Shown here piece by piece: positions 7,514 through 14,905 of a stretch of DNA of 23,804 nt. A program made the translations under genes and the position numbers. The notes under the pieces are model-generated. The model saw only the letters and a program-made list of their open reading frames with translations, ran no database searches and was not told where the DNA came from. The stretch is from Prochlorococcus sp. AG-409-A19 (GTDB lineage Bacteria; Cyanobacteriota; Cyanobacteriia; PCC-6307; Cyanobiaceae), in NCBI GenBank assembly GCA_003216155.1, contig QCJH01000017.1, forward strand, positions 1-23,804. The letters are read 5' to 3'. Every line of letters begins with the position of its first letter. Within the stretch, counting starts at the first letter, position 1.

Positions 7514-7700
7514 ATAACATTTTGAAATGGGCGTAAAAATACTCCTTTACTCATTTAAAAATGAATTTACTTCCTGTTTGCCAACTAACGAGAGGATTAT
7601 CTACCACTATAAAAAGCGCTCTAAGTAATCAAGAAAATTCGCAAAAGCTCATTGACTGTAAGACCAATCACGGCAAACTATAGCTAACCGAGATACTCGG
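7514..7700. other. Divergent intergenic region, SNF2 / HNH
   Basis: This 187-base gap must hold the 5' signals of both divergent genes. On the plus strand there is TTGACT (starting about 7651) and TATAGC about 21 bases later, a poor spacing. A TATAAA also lies in the middle of the gap. On the minus strand the clearest signal is AAAGGAG (7548-7542). The plus-strand end is the hairpin described separately. I see no small gene here. Confidence 0.5.
7688..7700 (+). promoter_or_regulatory. Hairpin immediately before the HNH start codon
   Basis: CCGAG-ATA-CTCGG forms a perfect 5-bp stem with a 3-base loop, and its last base touches the ATG at 7701. It occupies the position of a ribosome-binding site, and no Shine-Dalgarno is visible. 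It may reduce or regulate initiation. Confidence 0.5.
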
Positions 7701-8132
7701 ATGCATAGCAGGGACGCAGTTTTCCTTGAAGATCTCTGCCCCAAGTTACATATCCGGCGATGGAGACAAACTCTCCATAGCTATACACAAAAAAGTTGTA
7801 TCTATTGTGGCTGCCCTTCTGAATCTATCGATCATGTATTACCACTTAGCAGAGGTGGATTAAGTATTACCGAAAATTGTGTACCCGCATGCCTCTCATG
7901 TAATGGAGATAAGTCTGATATGGAAGCGTTTGATTGGTATAGACGTCAGCGATTTTATGATCCCAGAAGGGCAATGGCTTTAAGGGCTTGGATAGAGGGT
8001 GATCTACGACTATCTTTACGCTTATTGGAATGGACTCAACCAAATCAGAAAAATTTTGGTCTAACAAACTTAGAGACAAATCAAAAGGACTCAAAAAACC
8101 TGGAAAAAAACTGGTCTTTACAAGCAGCCTAG
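7701..8132 (+). CDS. HNH endonuclease
   Basis: A zinc-stabilised beta-beta-alpha-metal nuclease domain, expected to cut DNA. The Cys pairs are CIYC (Cys33, Cys36) and CLSC (Cys64, Cys67). Between them are the catalytic-type IDHVLPLSRGG (DH at 44-45) and the Asn59 of TENC, followed by CNGDKSD. This is the McrA-like arrangement C-x2-C ... DH ... N ... C-x2-C. The N-terminal 30 residues are basic (LHIRRWRQTLHSY), and after the domain come a WYRRQRFYDPRRA segment and a Lys/Asn-rich tail of lower conservation. The 143-residue protein is cytoplasmic. It stands divergent to the SNF2 helicase gene. Family members range from restriction to repair enzymes, so the biological target is open. Confidence 0.88.
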   Translation: MHSRDAVFLEDLCPKLHIRRWRQTLHSYTQKSCIYCGCPSESIDHVLPLSRGGLSITENCVPACLSCNGDKSDMEAFDWYRRQRFYDPRRAMALRAWIEGDLRLSLRLLEWTQPNQKNFGLTNLETNQKDSKNLEKNWSLQAA

Positions 8133-8136
8133 AAAT

Positions 8137-8316
8137 TCACCACACCTGACACGCTTCAACTGAATTATGCCTTTCGCAAATCGAAGCTTGTTGCTGAGGG
8201 TTCTCAGGTGCTAACAGCAATGTATACATAATAAATACTCCTACTAAGCAATTTCGAGCAATCTTGCCAAATCCGTCAACCACAATGAAACGACAAAAAT
8301 CTTGCCTAAACACCAT
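8137..8316 (-). CDS. Tiny membrane-associated protein, unrecognised (59 aa)
   Basis: Function unknown. From the ATG at 8314-8316 the product has a basic N-terminus, a hydrophobic segment NCLVGVFIMYTLLLA (about residues 22-36) that could be a membrane anchor, and a polar tail PENPQQQASICERH with two Cys residues, ending ACQVW. An ATG at 8370 would add 18 residues that look unlike the rest and would leave only 20 bases to the divergent gene. The ordered, non-random tail and compact location between HNH and the epimerase-like gene argue for a real gene. I believe similar proteins occur at this place in other Prochlorococcus, from memory. Confidence 0.66.
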   Translation of the reverse strand: MVFRQDFCRFIVVDGFGKIARNCLVGVFIMYTLLLAPENPQQQASICERHNSVEACQVW

Positions 8317-8390
8317 GGAATTCCTATTCAACTTGCCATGCACTAATGAACTAGCCATAAATACAACCAATTAGTAATACATTTGTACTC

Positions 8391-9320
8391 ATGCTTCAAG
8401 AGCTTGTCAAGCGTTGCGAGCCACTACCTGCAGGGTCAAAGGTTCTGATCCTGGGAGCAGGGTTTAGTGGACAGCATTTAGGAGCTCTATTAAGAACACT
8501 TGGCTCACAAGTGATATGCAGTCGTCGTCAAATCGAAAAACCTGGCGCAGACATTGTCTTCGACAGTGAAAACCATCTTCTCCCTCCAAAGCAAGCGTTC
8601 GAAGGAGTTACACACTTAATTAGCAGCATTCCTCCAAATGCAAATGGCAATGATCCAGTACTTCTGAATTTAAATAAACAACTACAAGACAGCCCTTTGA
8701 AGTGGGTTGGTTATCTTTCAACTACAGGCGTTTACGGAGATTCCGAAGGAAAATGGTTAACCGAGAAAGATCTTACTCAGCCGCAACAAGCCAGAAGTAA
8801 ACGCAGACTGGCCTGTGAAAAAGCATGGCAATCTTCAGGGCTCCCCGTCCAGATTTTGCGACTACCAGGCATCTACGGTCCAGGTAGATCAGCAATAGAA
8901 AGCATTAAAACAGGTCAAATCAAAATGATTAATAAGCCAGGACAAGTTTTTTCTAGAATTCATATCGACGATATTGCTGGTGCAGCATTACATCTTATTC
9001 ATCTTTCCTCTAAAGGTAGACACCCATTAATCGTTAACGTGGCAGATGACTGTCCGACTGCAAATACTGATGTATTACGATATGCCGCTAATTTAATTGG
9101 AAGTGAACTACCGCAAGAAGAGCCCTTTGCTATTGCCTCAAAAAACATGAGTCCTATGGCACTATCCTTTTGGGAAGAAAATAGAAGAATCAGCAATCAA
9201 TTATTATGCAATGAGCTTGGATACAAGTTAATGCATCCCAATTATCGAAAAGGTCTTAAAGATTGTTTACTTGAAAATCCAACCTTGAATGTGAAAAATG
9301 GCAAGCCAATTTCTGAATAA
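8391..9320 (+). CDS. NAD(P)-binding epimerase/dehydratase-like (extended SDR) protein
   Basis: A Rossmann-fold protein of the extended short-chain dehydrogenase type. LILGAGFSGQHLGALL (about residues 19-34) is the dinucleotide-binding motif and CSRR follows the second strand. LSSIPP and YLSTTGVYGD (about 110-115) match the SDR strand before the active site. RLPGIYGPGRSAIESI and SRIHIDDIAGAALHLI match the substrate-side motifs of epimerases. The usual YxxxK is not evident: the corresponding helix reads RSKRRLACEKAWQ, so either the protein binds substrate without the classical catalysis or the triad is rearranged. Length 309 fits the YeeZ/epimerase-like group. No sugar-pathway neighbour is present, so the substrate is unknown. 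The ATG at 8391 is the first in frame. Confidence 0.82.
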   Translation: MLQELVKRCEPLPAGSKVLILGAGFSGQHLGALLRTLGSQVICSRRQIEKPGADIVFDSENHLLPPKQAFEGVTHLISSIPPNANGNDPVLLNLNKQLQDSPLKWVGYLSTTGVYGDSEGKWLTEKDLTQPQQARSKRRLACEKAWQSSGLPVQILRLPGIYGPGRSAIESIKTGQIKMINKPGQVFSRIHIDDIAGAALHLIHLSSKGRHPLIVNVADDCPTANTDVLRYAANLIGSELPQEEPFAIASKNMSPMALSFWEENRRISNQLLCNELGYKLMHPNYRKGLKDCLLENPTLNVKNGKPISE

Positions 9321-9324
9321 TGCG

Positions 9325-9354
9325 ATCTTAAGAATTAACATCTTTTCTTAAGAT
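9325..9354. repeat. Inverted repeat between the epimerase-like gene and pdxA
   Basis: ATCTTAAGAA (9325-9334) and TTCTTAAGAT (9345-9354) are perfect 10-base arms around a 10-base loop. Each arm also contains the palindrome CTTAAG. It begins 4 bases after the stop of the upstream gene and is not followed by a T-run, so it may be an operator, a transcript-stabilising hairpin or a weak terminator. Confidence 0.75.
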
Positions 9355-9441
9355 GGAAAATATTAAAATTAAATGCCAATCCAAAAAATCTTAATACCCA
9401 CCAATCACCCTGAATCACAATATCTCTCCTCACAAATAACC

Positions 9442-10461
9442 ATGCTAGAACAACATAAAAAAGACAAAAAAACAATTATCATATCGTTAGGAGATCCGGC
9501 TGGTATCGGCATGGAAGTAACGTTAAAAGCTCTTGGTTCATCAAAACTATCTCCCAATCTGCATCCTATTCTTGTTGGTTGCCGCGCAAGTCTGCTTAGG
9601 CTTTATTCACAATTAAAATCCAATGGGATAACTCCACTTGTCAATCCTAAAAAACTAGAAATAGAAGATTTACCTATTAAGGAAGAACTTATTCCAGGAA
9701 AACCATCAGCCGCAACAGGCGAGGTAAGTTTCCAATGGTTAACTCGTGCCACTGAATTAGTAATAAATAAAAAAGCCATGGCACTAGTTACTGCTCCTAT
9801 TGCCAAACATGCCTGGCATGCAGCAGGACACAACTATCCAGGGCAAACCGAGCGTTTAGCAGAACTTACTAAAAGTCAAACAGCAACAATGCTGTTTACC
9901 GCTATATCTCCATATAGCGGATGGAGATTTAACACAATGTTAGCCACAACACATATCCCTCTATCTCAAGTTTCGCAGCAACTAAGCCCTGAACTAATTC
10001 ATTCAAAACTAGAAATACTCCTAAATTTTTGCCAACAATTCACAGTTCATCCAAAAATTATTGTGGCCGGACTCAATCCACATGCAGGAGAAGAAGGCTG
10101 CCTGGGACAAGAAGAAATCAAATGGCTTATACCACTTCTTAAACAATGGAAGATCAATCATCCTGGAATCTCATTAGAAGGCCCTCTTGCTCCAGATACA
10201 TGTTGGGTTCAAGCCGCAAAAGCCTGGAAAGACAAACCAATGAGTAACACCCCTCATGGATTCCTTGCTCTGTACCACGATCAAGGACTGATCCCTATCA
10301 AACTTTTAGCTTTCGATGAAGCAGTCAACACCACCGTTGGACTGCCTTTCCTACGTACATCACCTGATCACGGAACAGCATTTGACATAGCTAAAAGTCA
10401 ATGCGCAAGACCAGACAGCATGATTGCGGCTCTGAAAACTGCGTGGGATCTAGCTCAATAA
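9442..10461 (+). CDS. pdxA: 4-hydroxythreonine-4-phosphate dehydrogenase
   Basis: Oxidises 4-phosphohydroxy-threonine with NAD(P) in the DXP-dependent pyridoxal phosphate pathway, supplying the C3 amine for PdxJ. ISLGDPAGIGMEV (about residues 14-26) is the family opening. TAPIAKHAWHAAGHNYPGQTE holds metal-ligand histidine, followed by the N-T-M-L-A-T-T-H segment, AGLNPHAGE and YHDQGLIPIK with further metal-binding residues, and a final TSPDHGTAFDIA. All are intact. The start at 9442 gives 339 residues, the usual length; an ATG at 9373 would add 23 residues with no family resemblance. Its stop is 1 base from the end of the convergent accB. An inverted repeat lies upstream at 9325-9354. Confidence 0.95.
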   Translation: MLEQHKKDKKTIIISLGDPAGIGMEVTLKALGSSKLSPNLHPILVGCRASLLRLYSQLKSNGITPLVNPKKLEIEDLPIKEELIPGKPSAATGEVSFQWLTRATELVINKKAMALVTAPIAKHAWHAAGHNYPGQTERLAELTKSQTATMLFTAISPYSGWRFNTMLATTHIPLSQVSQQLSPELIHSKLEILLNFCQQFTVHPKIIVAGLNPHAGEEGCLGQEEIKWLIPLLKQWKINHPGISLEGPLAPDTCWVQAAKAWKDKPMSNTPHGFLALYHDQGLIPIKLLAFDEAVNTTVGLPFLRTSPDHGTAFDIAKSQCARPDSMIAALKTAWDLAQ

Positions 10462-10462
10462 A

Positions 10463-10963
10463 TCAAGAAGGCTTCACTCTCATCAAAACCTGGCCAAACT
10501 CAACAGGTGTTCCGTTATCAACAAGAATTTCAACAACCTCGCCACTTACCTCTGACTCAAGTTCATTCATTAATTTCATGGCCTCAAGAATACAAACAGT
10601 TTGCCCAACTCCTATACGATTCCCTACCTCAACAAAAGAAGGCTCCCCAGGTGCAGGGGCCCGATAAAAGGTCCCAACCATAGGAGCTGTCACATCGACC
10701 AAATCTGCACGGGAGCCAGGCACTGCTGGAGGGGGGTTGCTAGGTACAGATTGCTCAACTTTTGAAGGTGAAGGATTGGTAGATATTGAAACAGGTTCAG
10801 TGGCAGCAACGGAGGTAGAAAGAGCAATAGGCTGAGGAGAAGGCAAATTGCGCCGTACTTCTAGACGAAAATCATCTCCCTCCAGGCGAAATTCCTGAAT
10901 ATCACTGTCAGCCAGCGCAGCCAACAATCGATGAAGTTGGTCGTGATCAAGCTGCATGGTCAT
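10463..10963 (-). CDS. accB: Biotin carboxyl carrier protein of acetyl-CoA carboxylase
   Basis: Carries the biotin that moves CO2 from biotin carboxylase (AccC) to the carboxyltransferase (AccA/AccD) in malonyl-CoA synthesis for fatty acids. Residues 1-45 form the N-terminal interaction region (DHDQLHRLLAALADSDIQEF, RLEVRR). A Pro/Ser/Val-rich linker (about 45-85) follows, then the biotinyl/lipoyl-type beta barrel with AAPMVGTFYRAPAPGE, the biotinylation motif EAMKLMNE, and the half-barrel repeat SGEVVEILVDNGTPVEFGQ. The 166-residue length is typical. The ATG at 10961-10963 overlaps the efp stop as TAATG, so accB is probably translated by coupling from efp mRNA. A second ATG at 10957 is also possible. 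Confidence 0.95.
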   Translation of the reverse strand: MTMQLDHDQLHRLLAALADSDIQEFRLEGDDFRLEVRRNLPSPQPIALSTSVAATEPVSISTNPSPSKVEQSVPSNPPPAVPGSRADLVDVTAPMVGTFYRAPAPGEPSFVEVGNRIGVGQTVCILEAMKLMNELESEVSGEVVEILVDNGTPVEFGQVLMRVKPS

Positions 10964-11523
10964 TAGTTCTCACGACCGAGATAGGTGTCATTACGGGTAT
11001 CCACCTTTATCTTCTCACCAACGGAAATAAAAAGGGGAACCATCACCTGGGCACCTGTTTCAAGAATGGCAGGTTTAGTCCCACCAGTTGCTGTATCACC
11101 TTTAACACCTGGATCAGTCTCCTTAATTTCCAGCACAACAGAATTAGGCAATTCCACCTCTAGAGGTCTTCCATTCCATGACACTACATTCACTTCCATG
11201 CCCTCCTTGAGATATTTACGACTATCTCCAATTTGTTGTGCAGTCAGCCTAGTTTCTTCATAAGTACCCATATCCATAAAAACATAGTCACCTGATTCCA
11301 TATAAGTGTGTTGAAGGATAGATTTTTCAAGCAAGGCCTGAGGCAACATTTCCCCGGCCCTAAAAGTCTTCTCTACAACATTGCCACTTTGTACAGCTTT
11401 GAGCTTGGTACGCACAAAGGCTGAACCCTTGCCTGGTTTGACATGCAAAAACTCAACAACTCGCCAAACCGCACCATCCAACTCAATAGTTGTGCCAGTA
11501 CGAAAGTCATTACTGGAGATCAT
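10963..11523 (-). CDS. efp: Translation elongation factor P
   Basis: Binds between the P and E sites of the ribosome and relieves stalling at polyproline. From the ATG at 11521-11523 the product is 186 residues, the normal size, opening [17 protein letters not shown]. Domain I has the conserved tip loop [14 protein letters not shown], with Lys32 where E. coli carries modified Lys34. The KOW-like and OB-fold parts follow ([17 protein letters not shown], then [17 protein letters not shown]). A further ATG at 11577 would add 18 residues but would leave only 9 bases to the divergent cyclophilin start, so it was not used. The efp-accB pairing is common in cyanobacteria, from general knowledge. No lysyl-transferase or rhamnosyl-transferase gene for the tip residue is in the window. 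Confidence 0.96.
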   Translation of the reverse strand: MISSNDFRTGTTIELDGAVWRVVEFLHVKPGKGSAFVRTKLKAVQSGNVVEKTFRAGEMLPQALLEKSILQHTYMESGDYVFMDMGTYEETRLTAQQIGDSRKYLKEGMEVNVVSWNGRPLEVELPNSVVLEIKETDPGVKGDTATGGTKPAILETGAQVMVPLFISVGEKIKVDTRNDTYLGREN

Positions 11524-11586
11524 TCCCGCAGAACGGATCAGGAGATCATAGAGCTGTGCCAGAGTTCTCGTGTCCATCTGTTCCTC

Positions 11587-12663
11587 ATGGCCAATTCTCG
11601 TCTCATCACAACCTTGTTAACCATCCTCACAACAATGTGGATGGGGTGGAATCAACCTGTACTTGCAGTTTTACCGCCAGGGAATGCAATAAAAGATCCA
11701 TCAGCGATTCTTAGAAACGCTCTACCAATCGAACAAAAAGATCTGCGTGATTTGCAAAATAATCTCGAATCAACAAACAATGAAATTCGAGGAAATCGAT
11801 GGACAGCAATAGGTGAAGCAGTCTCAAATAGTGAATTTCTCCTAAGTACTCGTAGTCAAAAAATACTGAGCGAATTTCCACCCTCTCGGATAGAAGAAGC
11901 CGAACTGATACTTAAGGCTTTAAACAAAAATCTAAAGATTCTTAGTGAAAAAGCAAAAGAAGAAAATAAAGATGAATTTATCACTGAAAAGAGAAGAAGT
12001 CTTGACAAAATAGGAGATCTAGAATCATTACTTTTAAATGAGGAGTTCCCATACAAAATTCCTAACGAATTTGACAATTTACCACGTCTACTTGGCAGGG
12101 CAACTGTTACTATTAAGACGAGCCAAGGAGATATGAATGCAGTTATTGATGGCTATAATGCACCTCTAACATCTGGTGCTTTTATAGATCTCACCGAAAA
12201 AGGGTTTTATGATGGCTTACCATTTACAAGAGCTGAAGATTTTTATGTACTTCAAAGTGGTGATCCTGAAGGTCCAGAAATAGGATATATAGATCCAAAT
12301 ACTGGTAAAAATCGTCAGGTGCCTTTAGAAATACGAATTCCGGGACAATCGGAAACCATTTACAACCAAACATTTGAAGACATAGGGCAATATAAAGCGA
12401 CTCCTGTTTTACCCTTCTCTACTTTAGGAACATTAGGCTGGGCACATTCAGATCAATCTCTAGATGATGGTTCATCGCAGTTCTTTATTTTTTTATATGA
12501 AGCAGAACTGACACCTGCTGGTCTAAACCTAATTGATGGCAGAAATGCAGCATTTGGTTACATAGTAGATGGATTTGATGTCCTGCAAAAATTAAGTGTA
12601 GAAGATAAAATCATATCAATAAAAGTTATAGATGGCTCAAATCGACTGAAAGCAAAAGCTTAA
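11587..12663 (+). CDS. Exported cyclophilin-type peptidyl-prolyl isomerase, TLP40/CYP38-like
   Basis: From the ATG at 11587 the product is 358 residues. A signal peptide (about 1-27: [14 protein letters not shown], then VLAVLPPG with a cleavage site near A27) suggests export to the thylakoid lumen or periplasm. Residues about 35-160 form a charged helical region similar to the N-terminal half of plant TLP40/CYP38, a factor for photosystem II assembly. The cyclophilin barrel follows ([76 protein letters not shown]). Several active-site residues of canonical cyclophilins appear altered, as in CYP38, so isomerase activity may be weak. It is divergent from efp, 63 bases away, and 16 bases ahead of thiL. 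Confidence 0.88.
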   Translation: MANSRLITTLLTILTTMWMGWNQPVLAVLPPGNAIKDPSAILRNALPIEQKDLRDLQNNLESTNNEIRGNRWTAIGEAVSNSEFLLSTRSQKILSEFPPSRIEEAELILKALNKNLKILSEKAKEENKDEFITEKRRSLDKIGDLESLLLNEEFPYKIPNEFDNLPRLLGRATVTIKTSQGDMNAVIDGYNAPLTSGAFIDLTEKGFYDGLPFTRAEDFYVLQSGDPEGPEIGYIDPNTGKNRQVPLEIRIPGQSETIYNQTFEDIGQYKATPVLPFSTLGTLGWAHSDQSLDDGSSQFFIFLYEAELTPAGLNLIDGRNAAFGYIVDGFDVLQKLSVEDKIISIKVIDGSNRLKAKA

Positions 12664-12679
12664 CCACAAGGAATAGAAA

Positions 12680-13675
12680 TTGAAAGAAACACTTGAACAA
12701 CTAGGGGAAAAAGAAATTCTAAATCGCTTAAAAAATTTTATGCCTCCTGGTCAAATAGAAGATGACACAGCAGAAATAAATCCTTATCAAAAAAAACTAT
12801 TAATAAATACCGATCTTTTAGTAGATGGAATTCATTTCTCACCAAAAACAATGCGTGCTGAAGATGTTGGCTGGCGAGCAATTGCAGCCAACATCTCAGA
12901 TTTAGCCGCAAGCGGAGTAGATAAAATCATCGGAGTAACTGTAGGTCTTGTTGCTCCGCCAAGTACAACATGGGATTGGGTAGAAAAAGTTTATATAGGA
13001 ATAAACGAAGCATTAGATAAATATGGAGGCTATGTGATGGGAGGAGATTGTTCCCATGGGACACAAAAATTACTCGCAATAACAGCCATTGGAAGTCTGG
13101 GGCCACTAAGAATTCACCGCTCCAATGCTCTCCCAGGAGATCTAATAGTAGTTAGTGGTGCACATGGCCTCAGTAGGCTTGGACTGGCTTTGCTGCTCCA
13201 AGAACCTCAAATTAAAAACCTACAATTAACGAAACAATTAAAAGAACAGGCCAAGCTCGTTCACCAAAGACCGCATCCACCTCTGCAAGCATTAAGAACT
13301 TTAGAAAACTGTAAACCCAAAAATCTACCTTGGCGTGCAGGTGGTACTGATAGCAGCGATGGTTTGATAGAAGCAATCAACTCTCTATGCAAAAACAGTG
13401 CATGTAGAGCTGTACTAGATCCCAAGAAACTGCCAAAACATATAGATTGGCCCATCGGTGCAGCTTGGGAACAATGGTGCCTAAATGGTGGAGAAGATTT
13501 CGAACTCGTTTTAAGCCTGCCAGCTAGTTGGGCCAATGCATGGACGAAAGTATTTCCAACAAGCCGTATCATCGGCAAAATAACTAATGGGGAGCCAAAA
13601 ATTACATGGTCAAATGGACAAGAACTATTAGAAAACAGCTCTTGTTTTCAACACTTTAAATTTAAAAATGACTGA
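12680..13675 (+). CDS. thiL: Thiamine-monophosphate kinase
   Basis: Phosphorylates thiamine monophosphate to thiamine diphosphate with ATP, the last step of vitamin B1 synthesis. The fold is PurM/AIR-synthase-like. Visible signatures are the acidic pair DD (residues 28-29), NTDLLVDGIHF (43-53), GWRAIAANISDLAASG, MGGDCSHG (metal/ATP site), DSSDGL and GGEDFELVL. The 331-residue length is standard. The start is TTG at 12680, supported by AAGGA at 12668-12672 with 7 bases of spacing. It lies 16 bases after the cyclophilin gene and probably shares its transcript. The stop TGA is inside the first copy of a 17-base tandem duplication. Confidence 0.94.
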   Translation: MKETLEQLGEKEILNRLKNFMPPGQIEDDTAEINPYQKKLLINTDLLVDGIHFSPKTMRAEDVGWRAIAANISDLAASGVDKIIGVTVGLVAPPSTTWDWVEKVYIGINEALDKYGGYVMGGDCSHGTQKLLAITAIGSLGPLRIHRSNALPGDLIVVSGAHGLSRLGLALLLQEPQIKNLQLTKQLKEQAKLVHQRPHPPLQALRTLENCKPKNLPWRAGGTDSSDGLIEAINSLCKNSACRAVLDPKKLPKHIDWPIGAAWEQWCLNGGEDFELVLSLPASWANAWTKVFPTSRIIGKITNGEPKITWSNGQELLENSSCFQHFKFKND

Positions 13676-13704
13676 ATTAATACCTAGACTGAATTAATAC
13701 CTAG
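13671..13704. repeat. Perfect 17-bp tandem duplication at the thiL stop
   Basis: ACTGAATTAATACCTAG occurs at 13671-13687 and again at 13688-13704 without mismatch. The first copy includes the thiL stop (TGA 13673-13675). The second ends 10 bases before the convergent gap2 stop. It looks like a recent local duplication. Confidence 0.95.
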
Positions 13705-13714
13705 AAGTTAATGA

Positions 13715-14737
13715 TCACTTCCACCTCTGAGCAACAATTTCAGCTAAATCAACTACACGTTGACTATATCCCCACTCATTATCATACCAAGCAAGAATCT
13801 TTATCAGATTATCGCCTATAGCCATAGTTAGAGCTTCATCGACAATTGTTGATTCGTTCGTGCCTGCATAATCACTTGACACTAAAGGCAGATCCCCATA
13901 TTTAATGATTCCCTTCATCGAACCCTCTGATGCAGACTTAAGAGCAGCATTTACTTCTTCAGCTGTAGTAGAACGACCCGACTCAAAAACTAAATCAACA
14001 GCTGAAACGTTAGGGGTAGGAACCCTCATTGCAATACCCGTTAGTTTCCCCTTCATTTGTGGATAAACAAGTGCAACAGCCTTTGCTGCACCGGTAGAAG
14101 TTGGGACAATATTCATTGCTGCAGCACGCGCACGACGTAAATCACGATGACTATTATCTAAAATTCTTTGATCTCCTGTATAACTATGAATAGTTGTCAT
14201 TAAGCCTTTATTAATTCCAAAAGTTTGATCGATAACTTTAACGATTGGAGCAAGACAATTAGTTGTGCAACTTGCATTACTGAGGATATTAAAATCTTCA
14301 TGACGATATTGATCAGCATTAACTCCTACTACATAAGTACCAACACCATCTCCTTTACCTGGTGCAGTAAGAATGACTTTTTTTGCACCAGCCTCAATAT
14401 GCTTGCTTGCACCTACATCAGTATTAAAGACTCCAGTTGATTCAATCACTAGGTCAATACCCCATTCTTTCCAGGGAAGATTGAGAGGGTTTCTATCAGA
14501 AAAACATTTAATCGTCTTGCCATTAATGATAAATGTGTCGTCTGTATACCCAATCTCTGCATCCTTAATCTGACCCAATATCGAGTCATACTTCAATAAA
14601 TGTGCGTTGGTTTTGGGATCAGATGTGACATTGATGCCAACGACCTCAATACCTGTATTAGCGCCTCGGCTCAACCAGCAACGCATAAAATTGCGACCAA
14701 TCCGGCCAAATCCATTGATCGCAACGCGCAGGGTCAT
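13715..14737 (-). CDS. gap2: NAD(P)-dependent glyceraldehyde-3-phosphate dehydrogenase (GAP2 type)
   Basis: Interconverts 1,3-bisphosphoglycerate and glyceraldehyde-3-phosphate in the Calvin cycle and gluconeogenesis. From the ATG at 14735-14737 the product is 340 residues, typical of photosynthetic GAP2. The Rossmann motif is [11 protein letters not shown] (residues 7-17). [19 protein letters not shown] (about 34-52) is the cyanobacterial form, [10 protein letters not shown] places the catalytic Cys157, and [11 protein letters not shown] and [13 protein letters not shown] are intact. The cofactor loop (SDPKTN) fits dual NAD(P) use, but I infer this. No CP12-binding C-terminal extension is seen. 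A TATGAT -10-like element is upstream on the minus strand (14782-14777), and the leader can form hairpins (14744-14775). Divergent to murC; convergent with thiL. Confidence 0.97.
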   Translation of the reverse strand: MTLRVAINGFGRIGRNFMRCWLSRGANTGIEVVGINVTSDPKTNAHLLKYDSILGQIKDAEIGYTDDTFIINGKTIKCFSDRNPLNLPWKEWGIDLVIESTGVFNTDVGASKHIEAGAKKVILTAPGKGDGVGTYVVGVNADQYRHEDFNILSNASCTTNCLAPIVKVIDQTFGINKGLMTTIHSYTGDQRILDNSHRDLRRARAAAMNIVPTSTGAAKAVALVYPQMKGKLTGIAMRVPTPNVSAVDLVFESGRSTTAEEVNAALKSASEGSMKGIIKYGDLPLVSSDYAGTNESTIVDEALTMAIGDNLIKILAWYDNEWGYSQRVVDLAEIVAQRWK

Positions 14738-14905
14738 GATAAAAGCGGCAAAACCGCGAGGTGGTGGTGGCCGCTGATCATACAGAAATGCGAGCAAATG
14801 TCTCGTCTTTGACCTTGCAAAACTGGAACAAACTTGTAGAAACACTTCATGACGATCGGTTCTGAAGCAAGCCAAAACATTGATATCAGGCGCCTTTGCG
14901 TCAAA
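14738..14905. promoter_or_regulatory. Divergent gap2 / murC regulatory region with alternative hairpins
   Basis: On the minus strand TATGAT (14782-14777) is a plausible -10 for gap2; no clear -35 is visible 17 bases away. In the gap2 leader GCGG (14757-14754) can pair with CCGC (14748-14745) around five bases, followed by TTTTAT. AGCGGC (14775-14770) could instead pair with GCCGCT (14749-14744), and the two options exclude each other. On the plus strand TTGCAA and TAGAAA about 16 bases apart, near 14815-14842, may serve murC. Confidence 0.45.

Noticed and set aside
9373..9441. 23-residue N-terminal extension of pdxA
   Set aside because: It does not resemble the family and the normal PdxA start is at 9442.
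11524..11577. 18-residue N-terminal extension of EF-P
   Set aside because: EF-P is normally about 186 residues from the later ATG, and the extension would almost close the gap to the divergent cyclophilin gene.
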